Positions 1 through 9,070 of a stretch of 64,000 nt of DNA are shown here, piece after piece. The notes under the pieces are model-generated. The model saw only the letters and a list, made by a program, of their open reading frames with translations, made no database searches and had not been told where the DNA came from. Position 1 is the first letter of the stretch; each line of letters starts with the position of its first letter. The translations under genes were made by a program, and so were the position numbers. Source of the stretch: Pseudomonas sp. JQ170C (lineage in GTDB: Bacteria; Pseudomonadota; Gammaproteobacteria; Pseudomonadales; Pseudomonadaceae); assembly GCF_035581345.1 (NCBI RefSeq), contig NZ_CP141608.1:5858501-5922500 (forward strand). Direction: 5' to 3'.

Positions 1-601
1 GCGAACGCAGGGCCCAGATGACGTTGAGCACCCGTGAGATCGAACGCGGGTCTTCCATCATGTAGGTAACCAGCTCACGCAGGGCGGTCTTGTATTCGCG
101 GTCGATGGTCTTGTCGTACTGGGCCACCGACAGCGCCAGATCAGCGTCGAAACGGGCAAAGGCGTCGAGGGCATCGCGGACCATGTTGCGCACCTGGTCA
201 CCGATATGACGCACTTCGACGTAACCCCGGGGCGATTCGCCCTCTTCGCACAGTTGAATGGCACGGCGCGCGATTTTGGTCGACTCATCACCGATGCGCT
301 CCAGGTCGATTACCGACTTGGAAATACTGATGATCAGGCGCAGGTCGGAGGCAGCGGGCTGACGACGGGCCAGAATGCGCACGCATTCTTCGTCGATGTT
401 GCGCTCCATCTGGTTGATCTGGTCGTCGACTTCACGCACCTGCTGGGCCAGGCCCGAGTCGGCATCGATCAGTGCGGTGACCGCGTCATTGACCTGTTTC
501 TCGACCAGGCCGCCCATCGCCAGAAGGTGGCTGCGAACCTCTTCAAGCTCGGCGTTGAACTGCTGGGAGATGTGGTGGGTAAGGCTGTCTTTATCAATCA
601 T
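1..601 (-). CDS. phoU: PhoU phosphate signalling protein (3' end missing)
   Basis: Start codon is at 601 on the minus strand; the gene runs off the left edge, so about 200 N-terminal residues are visible. The product begins MIDKDSLTHHISQQFNAELE and continues as the two-repeat three-helix bundle of PhoU, with the metal-binding segment around DLERIGDESTKIA. PhoU is cytoplasmic; it links the PstSCAB transporter to the sensor kinase PhoR and shuts off the Pho response when phosphate is plentiful. It is the last gene of pstSCAB-phoU here, 122 bp after pstB, and that gap carries repeats. A family of about 240-255 residues would place the stop outside the window. Confidence 0.95.
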   Translation of the reverse strand, partial: MIDKDSLTHHISQQFNAELEEVRSHLLAMGGLVEKQVNDAVTALIDADSGLAQQVREVDDQINQMERNIDEECVRILARRQPAASDLRLIISISKSVIDLERIGDESTKIARRAIQLCEEGESPRGYVEVRHIGDQVRNMVRDALDAFARFDADLALSVAQYDKTIDREYKTALRELVTYMMEDPRSISRVLNVIWALRS

Positions 602-605
602 GCTT

Positions 606-722
606 TCGCTCCGCGAAAAAGCTTCAAGTAGCAAGCTTCAAGCTTCAAGTTTGTTCGTGTCGTTCCAGGGCTTCATGCTCGCCACTCTTCTTGCAGCTTG
701 AAGCGCGTAGCTTGCAGCTGTC
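606..722. repeat. AGCTTGAAGC-type inverted repeats between phoU and pstB
   Basis: The gap holds several copies of GCTTCAAG and its complement CTTGAAGC, near 627-650 and 696-720, able to fold into a stem. Related words (GCTTCAAGCTGCCAGCTGCA) recur in the pstB-pstA gap. This resembles intergenic repeats common in Pseudomonas; inside an operon such stems can affect mRNA stability. Confidence 0.55.
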
Positions 723-723
723 G

Positions 724-1557
724 CTAGCCGTAGCGACCGGTAATGTAATCTTCGGTCTGCTTTTTCGCCGGGTTGGTGAACAGGGTGTCGGTGTCACCAA
801 ACTCGATCAGCTTGCCCATGTACATGAAGGCGGTGTAGTCCGAGACCCGCGCCGCCTGCTGCATGTTGTGGGTAACGATAACGATGGTGTACTTGGACTT
901 CAGCTCGTAGATCAGCTCTTCGACCTTCAGAGTCGAGATCGGGTCCAGTGCCGAGCACGGCTCGTCGAGCAGCAGCACTTCCGGCTCCACGGCGATGGTA
1001 CGGGCAATCACCAGACGCTGCTGCTGACCACCGGACAGGCCCAGTGCCGACTCGTGCAGGCGGTCCTTGACCTCGTCCCACAACGCCGCGCCCTTGAGTG
1101 CCCACTCAACGGCTTCGTCGAGCACACGCTTCTTGTTGATGCCCTGGATGCGCAGACCATAGACCACGTTCTCGTAGATGGTCTTGGGGAACGGGTTGGG
1201 CTTCTGGAACACCATGCCCACACGGCGACGCAGTTCGGCCACCTCTTCGCCCTTGCGGTAGATGTTGTTGCCGTACAGGTTGATCGCGCCTTCAACACGG
1301 CAACCGTCGACCAGGTCGTTCATGCGGTTGAAGGTACGCAGCAAGGTGGACTTGCCGCAGCCGGACGGGCCGATGAAGGCCGTCACGCGCTGCTTGGGGA
1401 TGTTCATGCTGACGTCGAACAGGGCTTGCTTGTCGCCGTAGTACAGGCTCAGGCCAGGTACTTCGATGGCAACGGTTTCTTCTGCCAGACGCAGGCTCTG
1501 CTTGTCGCGGCCCAGGGCCGACATGTCGATACCGTGGGCGTGGGATTCATGTTGCAT
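724..1557 (-). CDS. pstB: Phosphate ABC transporter ATP-binding protein PstB
   Basis: A 277-residue ABC ATPase that powers high-affinity phosphate import. Walker [10 protein letters not shown] is at about 63-71, the signature LSGGQQQR at 174-181, and Walker [13 protein letters not shown] at 195-206. The N-terminal extension of about 30 residues before the first strand is typical of Pseudomonas PstB. The ATG at 1557 is preceded by GGAGTGAAATC, a good ribosome site. It sits between pstA and phoU in the expected order and should assemble as a dimer on the inner face of PstA/PstC. Confidence 0.97.
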   Translation of the reverse strand: MQHESHAHGIDMSALGRDKQSLRLAEETVAIEVPGLSLYYGDKQALFDVSMNIPKQRVTAFIGPSGCGKSTLLRTFNRMNDLVDGCRVEGAINLYGNNIYRKGEEVAELRRRVGMVFQKPNPFPKTIYENVVYGLRIQGINKKRVLDEAVEWALKGAALWDEVKDRLHESALGLSGGQQQRLVIARTIAVEPEVLLLDEPCSALDPISTLKVEELIYELKSKYTIVIVTHNMQQAARVSDYTAFMYMGKLIEFGDTDTLFTNPAKKQTEDYITGRYG

Positions 1558-1565
1558 GATTTCAC

Positions 1566-1650
1566 TCCGTTTGTAGCTGCAGGCTTCAAGCTGCCAGCTG
1601 CAAGTGTGTGCAAAAGCGGCGTGCAGCTTGCCGCTTGTGGCTAATAACGT
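1566..1650. repeat. Intergenic inverted repeat between pstB and pstA
   Basis: The gap contains AGCTGCAGGCTTCAAGCTGC, then CAGCTGCAAG and GTGCAGCTTGCCGCTTG. These self-complementary words belong to the same repeat type as the phoU-pstB gap and can form a stem in the operon mRNA. Confidence 0.5.
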
Positions 1651-1654
1651 TCTG

Positions 1655-3325
1655 TCAGCTGTCCAGCGCCTTGTACTTCTCGCGCAGGTGGTTACGAATC
1701 CATACCGCCGACAGGTTCAAGGTGGCGATCACCAGCACCAGCAGCAATGCGGTGGCGTATACCAGCGGCCGCGCAGCTTCTACGTTGGGGCTCTGGAAGC
1801 CGACGTCGTAGATGTGGAAGCCCAGGTGCATGATCTTCTGGTCAAGGTGCAGGTACGGGTAGTTGCCGTCCACTGGCAGCGACGGCGCCAACTTCACCAC
1901 ACCCACCAGCATCAGCGGCGCCACTTCACCGGCGGCACGGGCCACGGCGAGGATCATGCCGGTCATCATGGCCGGACTGGCCATCGGCAGGACGATCTTC
2001 CACAGCGTTTCGGCCTTGGTTGCACCCAGCGCCAGCGAGCCTTCGCGGACGGTGCGTGGAATACGTGCCAGGCCTTCTTCGGTGGCCACGATCACCACCG
2101 GTACCGCCAGCAGCGCCAGGGTCAGCGAGGCCCAGAGCAGACCCGGAGTACCCAGGGTCGGCGCAGGCAATGCCTCGGGGAAGAACAAGCGGTCGAGCGA
2201 GCCACCCAGCACGTAGACGAAGAAGCCCAGGCCGAACACGCCGTAGACGATCGCCGGAACACCGGCCAGGTTGTTCACCGCGATACGGATCAGACGGGTC
2301 ACCGGGCCCTGGCGCGCATATTCACGCAGGTACACCGCCGCCAGTACGCCGAACGGAGTGACGATCACGGCCATGATCAGGGTCATCATCACGGTACCGA
2401 AGATGGCCGGGAAGATACCGCCTTCCGTGTTGGCCTCACGCGGGTCGTCGCTCAGGAACTCCCAGACCTTGGCGAAGTACACGCCCAGCTTGGTGAAGTT
2501 GCCCATGGCGTTCGGCTGGTAGGCGTGGACCACCTTGCTCAGGTTGATCTCCACTTCACGGCCGTTGCCGTCCTTGGCCACCAGGCTGTCACGACCGAAG
2601 TCCTGATGCAGGCTGCCCAGGCGCTCTTCGATGGCCTTGTAGCGGTTGTTCAGCTCAGCGCGCTCAGCTTCGATATCGGCCTGGGCGGCCGCATCCAGCT
2701 TGCCATCGAGTTCCAGCTTGCGGGTCTGCAGGCGCAGACGCTCAAGGCCGTAGTTGATGGCACCGATGTCTTTCTTCTCGAGCTTCTGCAGTTCACCGGC
2801 GAGCGTGTCGGCACGCTTGAGGCGCGCCTGCAGCTCGGCCCAGGCCGCCTTGCCTTCGGCGACGACCTTGCCATCTTCCTTGACGCTGACCAGATAGCCG
2901 TAGAAGTTGCCCCACTCGCGGCGCTCCAGGGCGATCAGGTCGACCGGGGTCTGCTGATCGGTCAGCCACTCGCCGACCACCCAGGTAAAGTCGCTGCCGT
3001 TCAAGTCACGGTTACCGACCTTGATCAGCTCGCGGGTCATGAACTCCGGGCCTTCATCAGGCACCGGCAAGCCGGCACCCTTCAGACGCACGCGCGGCAC
3101 TTCTTCCTTCTGTACCACCTCGCCGACCACCACGTGGTTGGGCTGACCTGGCACGGTGTAGTTGGCCTGAATCAAATCGGCCGGCCAGAAGTGGCCCAGG
3201 CCACGCACAGCGATCACAGAGAGCAGACCAATGGTCATGATCACCGCGATGGCGACGGCGCCACCGCTGATCCAGACGCCAGGGGCGCCGCTCTTGAACC
3301 AGCTTTTGAGGGAATCCTTTTTCAC
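1655..3325 (-). CDS. pstA: Phosphate ABC transporter permease PstA, long form
   Basis: A 556-residue membrane subunit of the phosphate importer. Residues 1-45 hold one membrane segment. A region of roughly 45-270 is soluble, probably periplasmic, with charged helices (for example [21 protein letters not shown]). The remaining half is the classical six-segment BPD_transp_1 permease, with the EAA-type loop near [18 protein letters not shown]. Length is nearly double the E. coli protein (about 296). The start is GTG at 3325, preceded by AAAGGTAGAGATCC. It lies 17 bp after pstC, so translation is probably coupled. Confidence 0.95.
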   Translation of the reverse strand: MKKDSLKSWFKSGAPGVWISGGAVAIAVIMTIGLLSVIAVRGLGHFWPADLIQANYTVPGQPNHVVVGEVVQKEEVPRVRLKGAGLPVPDEGPEFMTRELIKVGNRDLNGSDFTWVVGEWLTDQQTPVDLIALERREWGNFYGYLVSVKEDGKVVAEGKAAWAELQARLKRADTLAGELQKLEKKDIGAINYGLERLRLQTRKLELDGKLDAAAQADIEAERAELNNRYKAIEERLGSLHQDFGRDSLVAKDGNGREVEINLSKVVHAYQPNAMGNFTKLGVYFAKVWEFLSDDPREANTEGGIFPAIFGTVMMTLIMAVIVTPFGVLAAVYLREYARQGPVTRLIRIAVNNLAGVPAIVYGVFGLGFFVYVLGGSLDRLFFPEALPAPTLGTPGLLWASLTLALLAVPVVIVATEEGLARIPRTVREGSLALGATKAETLWKIVLPMASPAMMTGMILAVARAAGEVAPLMLVGVVKLAPSLPVDGNYPYLHLDQKIMHLGFHIYDVGFQSPNVEAARPLVYATALLLVLVIATLNLSAVWIRNHLREKYKALDS

Positions 3326-3342
3326 GGATCTCTACCTTTCTA

Positions 3343-5631
3343 TCAAAGCGACGAGTATTTCTTGCGCAGACGCTGGCGAATCAGCTCGGCCAAGGTGTTC
3401 ATCACGAAGGTGAACATCAGCAGCACCAACGCGGCGAGGAACAGCACGCGGTAATGACTGCCACCGACTTCCGATTCCGGCATCTCCACGGCAACGTTGG
3501 CTGCCAGGGTGCGCATACCTTCAAACAGGTTCAGCTCCATCACCGGGGTGTTGCCGGTGGCCATCAGCACGATCATGGTTTCACCCACCGCACGGCCCAT
3601 GCCGATCATCAGCGCCGAGAAGATACCCGGGCTGGCGGTCAGGATGACCACGCGGGTCAGGGTCTGCCATGGGGTCGCGCCCAGTGCCAGGGAGCCCAGG
3701 GTCAGGCTGCGCGGCACGCTGAATACGGCGTCTTCGGCAATCGAGTAGATGTTCGGGATGACCGCAAAGCCCATGGCGATACCGACTACCAGGGCGTTGC
3801 GCTGGTCGTAGGTGATGCCCAGGTCGTTGGTGATCCACAGGCGCATGTCACCGCCAAAGAACCAGGTTTCAAGGAACGGGCTCATGTACAGGGCGAACCA
3901 GCCGGTGAGCAGGATCACCGGAATCAGGATGGCCGCTTCCCAGCCATCCGGTACCCGCAGGCGCAGCGACTCAGGCAGGCGGCTCCAGGTGAAGCCGGCG
4001 ACCAGGATGCCGATCGGCATCAGCAGGAACAGGCTGAACACACCCGGCAGGTGCCCTTCCAGGTACGGCGCCAGGAACAGACCGGCGAAGAAGCCCAGGA
4101 TTACGGTCGGCATCGCCTCCATCAGCTCGATCACCGGCTTGACCTTGCGGCGCATGCCCGGGGCCATGAAGTAGGCGGTGTAGATGGCGGCGGCGATGGC
4201 CAGCGGGGCGGCGAGGATCATCGCGTAGAACGCGGCCTTCAGGGTACCGAAGGTCAGCGGCGAGAGGCTGAGCTTGGGCTCGAAGTCGGTGTTCGAGGCG
4301 GTCGACTGCCAGACGTATTTCGGCTCGTCATAGTTCTCGTACCAGACCTTGCTCCACAGCGCGCTCCACGACACTTCAGGGTGCGGGTTCTTCAGGGTCA
4401 GCGGCAGCAGCTTGCCGCCCTCTTCGATGATGATGCGGTTGGCACGTGGCGACAGCGACAGCACGCCTGCGCCTTCAGCCACCGGCTCGACCAGCAGGGT
4501 ACGGTGGGCGGTGCTGTGGAACACGCCGAGTTCGCCGGCGGCGTCCAGGGCAATGAAGCCTTTGCGACGCTCTTCGGCATCGATCTGCACGATCGGCGCC
4601 TTGCCCATCTGGAAGTCGCGGATACGCTTGAAGCGCTGCTCGCCGTCCGGGTCGCGGGCCATGAACCATTGGGCCAGGCCACCTTTGGAATCACCGATGA
4701 TCAGCGAGATACCACCGACCAGCTGGGCGCTTGCGGTGACTTCGGCATCGCCGTTGTCGAGCAGCTTGTAGCGACCGTTGAGCGTTTTTTCGCGCAGGCT
4801 GAAGACATCCGCCTGGGCCCGACCATTGATGACGTACAGCCATTGCTGACGTGGGTCGATGAAGATCGCTTTTACCGACTCGGTCATTTGCGGCAGGTCG
4901 ATACGGCTCTGCTCGCTGGTGACCTCACCGGTCATCATGTTCTCTTCGCGGGTCAGCGAGACCACTTGCAGGTGTGCGCCAGTAGAGCCGGCCACCACCA
5001 GGGTTTCGCCATTCACGTTGAGGCTGACATGCTCCAGGGCACGGCCCTGCTCATCGAGCACGAAAGGCTCCTGGCCATAGGGGTAGTCAATGCCAGGGGT
5101 GATGGTTTTCTTGTTGTCCGGGTAGGTGATCTTGTAGCTGTGGCTGAATGCCAGCGCCTGGCCGTTGGACAGGCCCAGTACCACCAGCGGGTTACCCGGC
5201 TGGTCACTACCGATCGAGGTCACCTGGGTACCGGCCGGCACCGGCAGGTCGACGCGCTTGAGTTCGGCACCGGTCTTGGTGTCGAAGAACAATGCCTGGC
5301 CCTTGTCGGACACACGCATGCCCACCAGGTTCTGCTCTTCCAGGGCAATCATCAGCGGCTTGCCGGCATCCTGGCTCAGCCAGGTCGGCTCCAGCGCCTT
5401 CTTGCTGGTCAGAGTGGCGCCCTGGAACAGCGGCACGACCACGTAGGCCAGGTAGAAGAAGATCAAGGTGATTGCCGCCAGCACGGCAAGCCCGCCTACC
5501 AGTACATACCAGCGGGTCAGGCGATCCTTGAGCGCACGCACGCGACGCTTGCGTTGCAGTTCGGGCGTATTGAAATCAATCCGCACGGGGGGAGAATTTT
5601 GGGTCATGGTGGAGTTGGCCAGATCATTCAT
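3343..5631 (-). CDS. pstC: Phosphate ABC transporter permease PstC, long form
   Basis: A roughly 762-residue permease that pairs with PstA. One membrane segment lies near 40-65 (YVLVGGLAVLAAITLIFFYL). A soluble region of about 370 residues follows, with repeated beta-strand patterns such as LVVLGLSNGQALAF and LYVINGRAQADVFSL, suggestive of a propeller-like fold. The C-terminal 300 residues form the transporter domain, with the EAA loop SLALGATPWQTLTRVVIL. I chose ATG 5631 (MNDLANSTM) over GTG 5637; MTQNSPPV is also possible. E. coli PstC is about 319 residues, so the periplasmic insert is an elaboration seen in Pseudomonas. Confidence 0.94.
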   Translation of the reverse strand: MNDLANSTMTQNSPPVRIDFNTPELQRKRRVRALKDRLTRWYVLVGGLAVLAAITLIFFYLAYVVVPLFQGATLTSKKALEPTWLSQDAGKPLMIALEEQNLVGMRVSDKGQALFFDTKTGAELKRVDLPVPAGTQVTSIGSDQPGNPLVVLGLSNGQALAFSHSYKITYPDNKKTITPGIDYPYGQEPFVLDEQGRALEHVSLNVNGETLVVAGSTGAHLQVVSLTREENMMTGEVTSEQSRIDLPQMTESVKAIFIDPRQQWLYVINGRAQADVFSLREKTLNGRYKLLDNGDAEVTASAQLVGGISLIIGDSKGGLAQWFMARDPDGEQRFKRIRDFQMGKAPIVQIDAEERRKGFIALDAAGELGVFHSTAHRTLLVEPVAEGAGVLSLSPRANRIIIEEGGKLLPLTLKNPHPEVSWSALWSKVWYENYDEPKYVWQSTASNTDFEPKLSLSPLTFGTLKAAFYAMILAAPLAIAAAIYTAYFMAPGMRRKVKPVIELMEAMPTVILGFFAGLFLAPYLEGHLPGVFSLFLLMPIGILVAGFTWSRLPESLRLRVPDGWEAAILIPVILLTGWFALYMSPFLETWFFGGDMRLWITNDLGITYDQRNALVVGIAMGFAVIPNIYSIAEDAVFSVPRSLTLGSLALGATPWQTLTRVVILTASPGIFSALMIGMGRAVGETMIVLMATGNTPVMELNLFEGMRTLAANVAVEMPESEVGGSHYRVLFLAALVLLMFTFVMNTLAELIRQRLRKKYSSL

Positions 5632-5682
5632 GCGCACACCCTAGCGGTCCCGTATTACAAAAACATGACAATGAAGTGACGC

Positions 5683-5716
5683 AAAAAAGCCCGCCGCTCA
5701 GTGGTGCTGGCAGCGG
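5683..5716 (-). terminator. Weak terminator or attenuator between pstS and pstC
   Basis: Read on the minus strand, CCGCT and AGCGG can pair, followed by CGGGC and a run of six T. The stem is short. Its place after pstS would fit partial termination, giving more PstS binding protein than membrane subunits. Confidence 0.4.
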
Positions 5717-5769
5717 ACTCGCAATTTGCGGTGGAGACTGGTCATTTCCAGGCCCCACCTGTCTCACAC

Positions 5770-6771
5770 TCAGTTCTTCGCGACGCCTTTGTTGGCGTGG
5801 CTCAGGCCCAGGTCGGCCAGGGCTTTTTCAGCCACTTTGGCAGGCAGTGGGATGTAGCCGTCTTTCACGACAACTTGCTGGCCAGCCTGGGACAGGACCA
5901 GTTTGACGAACTCGGCTTCCAGCGGGGCCAGAGGCTTGTTCGGTGCCTTGTTGACGTAGACGTAGAGGAAGCGCGACAGCGGGTAGGTACCGTTCAGGGC
6001 GTTGGCTTCGTTGTCTTCAACGAACGCGCCACCGTCTTTCTTGGCCAGAGGCACGGTTTTCACGCTGGCGGTCTTGTAACCGATGCCCGAGTAGCCGATG
6101 CCGTTCAGCGAGCTGCTGATCGACTGTACGACCGAAGCCGAACCCGGCTGTTCGTTGACGTTAGGCTTGAAGTCGCCTTTGCACAGGGCTTCTTCTTTGA
6201 AGTAACCGTAGGTGCCCGATACCGAGTTACGGCCGAACAGCTGGACCGGCTTGTTGGCCAGGTCGCCTGTCACACCCAGGTCAGCCCAGGTTTTGACATC
6301 GGCCTTGGCACCACACAGGCGGGTGGACGAGAAAATCGCATCGACCTGAGCCATGGTCAGGCCCTTGATCGGGTTGTCCTTGTGGACGAATACGGCCAGG
6401 GCGTCGACGGCAACCGGAATGGCGGTTGGCTTGTAGCCGTACTTCTGCTCGAACGCCTGCAGCTCGACGTCCTTCATCTTGCGGCTCATCGGGCCGAGGT
6501 TGGCGGTGCCTTCGGTCAGCGCGGGTGGCGCGGTGGAGGAGCCGGCAGCCTGGATCTGGATGTTTACGTTCGGGTATTCCTTCTTGTAGGCCTCGGCCCA
6601 CAGAGTCATGAGGTTCGCCAGGGTATCGGAACCGACGCTGGAGAGGTTGCCCGACACACCGGTGGTCTTGGTGTAGGTCGGAATAGCAGGGTCAACAGCG
6701 GCAACCGCATTGGCGGTGGCAACGCCAGCGGCGACGAAAGTCAGGGCCGCCATCAAACGCTTCAGTTTCAT
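5770..6771 (-). CDS. pstS: Periplasmic phosphate-binding protein PstS
   Basis: A 333-residue protein with a clear signal peptide ([20 protein letters not shown], cleavage near NAVAA). It binds phosphate in the periplasm and hands it to PstC/PstA. Phosphate-binding loops are recognisable: [13 protein letters not shown] near the N terminus, [23 protein letters not shown], and the [13 protein letters not shown] region. The ATG is preceded by AGGAGTAAGGC. It is the first gene of the pst operon, with Pho half-sites just upstream and a weak terminator downstream. Confidence 0.97.
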   Translation of the reverse strand: MKLKRLMAALTFVAAGVATANAVAAVDPAIPTYTKTTGVSGNLSSVGSDTLANLMTLWAEAYKKEYPNVNIQIQAAGSSTAPPALTEGTANLGPMSRKMKDVELQAFEQKYGYKPTAIPVAVDALAVFVHKDNPIKGLTMAQVDAIFSSTRLCGAKADVKTWADLGVTGDLANKPVQLFGRNSVSGTYGYFKEEALCKGDFKPNVNEQPGSASVVQSISSSLNGIGYSGIGYKTASVKTVPLAKKDGGAFVEDNEANALNGTYPLSRFLYVYVNKAPNKPLAPLEAEFVKLVLSQAGQQVVVKDGYIPLPAKVAEKALADLGLSHANKGVAKN

Positions 6772-6830
6772 GCCTTACTCCTAGCAGGAATTGGGGGTGA
6801 GATGGATCGGGCCCAAGTATCTGCAGGCCG

Positions 6831-6859
6831 TATGAACACTCTATGAACCGAATGTGACA
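6831..6859 (-). promoter_or_regulatory. Pho box: three PhoB half-sites before pstS
   Basis: On the minus strand TGTCACA (6859-6853), GTTCATA (6848-6842) and GTTCATA (6837-6831) follow each other every 11 bp. This matches the PhoB pattern of 7-bp repeats separated by 4 bp. The site ends about 60 bp before the pstS start. Confidence 0.82.
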
Positions 6860-6867
6860 ATTAGATG

Positions 6868-6900
6868 AAAGGCCATCACCGAGTTTCGGTGATGGCCTTT
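6868..6900 (-). terminator. Rho-independent terminator after the MFS gene
   Basis: A perfect hairpin, AAAGGCCATCACCGA and its complement around a short loop, with A/T flanks on both sides. It separates the end of the MFS transporter gene (6935) from the pstS promoter. Confidence 0.8.
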
Positions 6901-6934
6901 TCAAAATGTTGCGAGGCGGGGAACTAGAAGGGCT

Positions 6935-8224
6935 TCAGCGTTTCTTGGCCATCAGATAGAGGCCGACCAGCAGACCAATGGTGCAGATACCGGCCACGTA
7001 ATAGGCCGGGCCCATCGGGCTGAACTTGAGCAGGTAGGTGACCACCATCGGGGTCAGGCCACCGAAAATGGCGTAGGCCAGGTTGTAGGAGAAGGACAAC
7101 CCGCTAAAACGCACAACGGCCGGGAATGCATGAACCATGACATAGGGCACCGCGCCGACGATGCCGACAAACAGGCCAGTCAGGGCATAGAGCGGGAACA
7201 GCCACTCCGGGTGTTCGACCAGGCTGTGGTAGAAGCCCCAGGAACTGGCCAGCAGCGCCAGGCTACCGACCACGAATACGCGCCCTGCCCCGAAGCGGTC
7301 GGCCAGCATCCCGGCCACGATGCAACCCAGGCTCAGCAGCACGATGGCCACACTGTTGGCTTGCAGGGCCACGGTGGGGGCAATGCCATAGACCGTCTGC
7401 AACACGGTCGGGGTCATCAGGATCACCACGATGATCCCGGCCGACAGCAGCCAGGTCAGCAGCATCGACAGCACAATGGCGCCACGGTGATCGCGCAGTA
7501 CCGCCCGCAGCGGCACTTCTTCGGCCAAGGCCTTGCGCGCCTGCAGTTCGGCGAACACCGGGGTTTCATGCAGCCAGCGACGCAGGTACACCGCGAACAG
7601 CCCGAACACGCCACCCAGCAGGAACGGAATCCGCCAGGCATAGTCGGCCAGCTCGTCAGGCGTATAGATGCTGTTGATCGCGGTGGCGACCAGCGAACCG
7701 AGCAGAATCCCGGATGTCAGGCCAGCGGTCAGGGTTCCGCAGGCGTACCCGATATTGCGCGAGGGCACGTGCTCGGACACGAAGACCCAGGCGCCCGGCA
7801 CTTCACCGCCGATGGCCGCGCCCTGGATCACCCTCATCAGCAACAGCAGGATCGGCGCCCACATGCCGATCTGCGCGTACGTCGGCAGCAGCCCCATGAT
7901 CAGCGTCGGTACGGCCATCATGAAGATGCTCAAGGTGAACATCTTCTTGCGCCCCAGCAAGTCGCCAAAGTGCGCCATGACGATGCCGCCCAGCGGGCGC
8001 GCCAGGTAGCCGGCGGCGAAAATCCCAAACGTTTGCATCAAGCGCAGCCATTCGGGCATGTCCGCAGGGAAAAACAACTTCCCGACGACCGTGGCGAAGA
8101 ACACGAAAATGATGAAGTCGTAGAACTCCAGCGCTCCGCCCAGGGCGGAAAGCGACAGGGTTTTATAGTCACTGCGGGTGAGCGGCCTCGAAGGCTGCGC
8201 GATACTGCCGGGCACGGAGGTCAT
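6935..8224 (-). CDS. MFS transporter, metabolite:H+ symporter type
   Basis: A 429-residue protein with about 12 membrane segments. The N terminus ALGGALEFYDFIIFVFFA, the loop HFGDLLGRKKMF (the conserved MFS GDxxGRK motif) and the later ADRFGAGRVF repeat point to the MHS branch, which carries organic acids and osmolytes with protons (ProP, KgtP and citrate carriers). Substrate cannot be read from sequence. ATG 8224 has AGAGAGACCT upstream. It is transcribed alone, toward pst but separated from it by a terminator. Confidence 0.82.
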   Translation of the reverse strand: MTSVPGSIAQPSRPLTRSDYKTLSLSALGGALEFYDFIIFVFFATVVGKLFFPADMPEWLRLMQTFGIFAAGYLARPLGGIVMAHFGDLLGRKKMFTLSIFMMAVPTLIMGLLPTYAQIGMWAPILLLLMRVIQGAAIGGEVPGAWVFVSEHVPSRNIGYACGTLTAGLTSGILLGSLVATAINSIYTPDELADYAWRIPFLLGGVFGLFAVYLRRWLHETPVFAELQARKALAEEVPLRAVLRDHRGAIVLSMLLTWLLSAGIIVVILMTPTVLQTVYGIAPTVALQANSVAIVLLSLGCIVAGMLADRFGAGRVFVVGSLALLASSWGFYHSLVEHPEWLFPLYALTGLFVGIVGAVPYVMVHAFPAVVRFSGLSFSYNLAYAIFGGLTPMVVTYLLKFSPMGPAYYVAGICTIGLLVGLYLMAKKR

Positions 8225-8596
8225 AGGTCTCTCTTATTGGTATCGCTGATTGGTACCTCAGGCCGCCTGCCGCGCGGGTTTCGGGCCTGATGGGCCCCGA
8301 ACGATAGCAAATTGCAAGAAAAAGCACAGTGCGCACAAATTCAATACAAGTATTCATAAATGCATGGTCGTCGCTGCGCTTTCTGCTCTATATACTGGCC
8401 GCTTGTATCAAAAGGTTGCGTCTACCGAAGGATGTTGTGCGAAAACGCCGCTAGGTATGCTTAGTCGGTTTCGCAGAGTTTCCCTTCGCCGCCTGGCAAA
8501 GCGAAAGCAGCGTAGTATGGTTGTGCTGAATCGTTTTTCGAGGCGTCTGCATTAGCGCCAACCAACGAAGCGTCACGGGTCAGAGGCACCCCCGGC
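8225..8596. other. Intergenic region between divergent MFS and thioesterase genes
   Basis: These 372 bp must hold two divergent promoters. A candidate -10 (TATACT) is near 8391. An open frame of about 100 codons on the plus strand starts near 8250 but has an arginine-rich composition and no convincing ribosome site, so I do not call it. No RNA gene or repeat was recognised. Confidence 0.5.
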
Positions 8597-8998
8597 ATGA
8601 TTGAACTCGAACAAGAAGATCCCATCCCGCAAGGCGACCTGGCCTTGCAGATCACAGCATTACCGCGTGAAACCAATGGTTTCGGCGATATTTTCGGCGG
8701 CTGGCTGGTCGCCCAGATGGACCTGGCCGGCACCGCCATGGCCAGCCGCGTCGCCGGTGGCCGGGTAGCGACGGTCGCTATCGACCGCATGGCTTTCCTG
8801 GTTCCGGTGGCCGTCGGCGCGCAGTTGTCCTTCTATACCCAGACCCTGGAAATCGGCCGCAGCTCGATCCAGATGATGGTCGAAGTGTGGAGCGACGACC
8901 CACTGTCCAGCGAATGGCGCAAGGTCACCGAGGCTGTGTTTGTCTTCGTCGCCATCGACGGCAGCGGCCGCACCCGTTCGGTTCCTCCTCGTCGCTGA
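8597..8998 (+). CDS. Acyl-CoA thioesterase, YciA/hotdog family
   Basis: A 133-residue single hotdog-fold protein. The family core is present: TNGFGDIFGGWLVAQMD, where GDIFGGW carries the catalytic-site helix, then ATVAIDRMAFLVPVAVGAQL. These enzymes hydrolyse acyl-CoA to free acid and CoA in the cytoplasm and work as oligomers. The ATG follows GGCACCCCCGGC, a poor ribosome site, but the family length fits. A second hotdog thioesterase lies at 39.4 kb; the two are not close copies. Confidence 0.88.
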   Translation: MIELEQEDPIPQGDLALQITALPRETNGFGDIFGGWLVAQMDLAGTAMASRVAGGRVATVAIDRMAFLVPVAVGAQLSFYTQTLEIGRSSIQMMVEVWSDDPLSSEWRKVTEAVFVFVAIDGSGRTRSVPPRR

Positions 8999-9070
8999 GG
9001 CGGCTGCGCGGTAAACTCGAGGGTATGCAAGCGGTCCAAGACCGTACGGCACACCCAAGAGATCAAGCGC

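Noticed and set aside
1604..3454. Long plus-strand frame opposite pstA
   Set aside because: Same shadow effect; repetitive Q/H/R composition and no family match, while pstA is clear.
3454..5679. Very long open frame on the plus strand opposite pstC
   Set aside because: It is a GC-rich shadow frame: composition is His/Gln/Arg/Gly-heavy, no domain is recognisable, and pstC on the other strand is unambiguous.
8250..8555. Possible 101-residue protein in the MFS-thioesterase gap
   Set aside because: No ribosome site, odd arginine-rich tail, no recognisable fold; more likely a promoter region.
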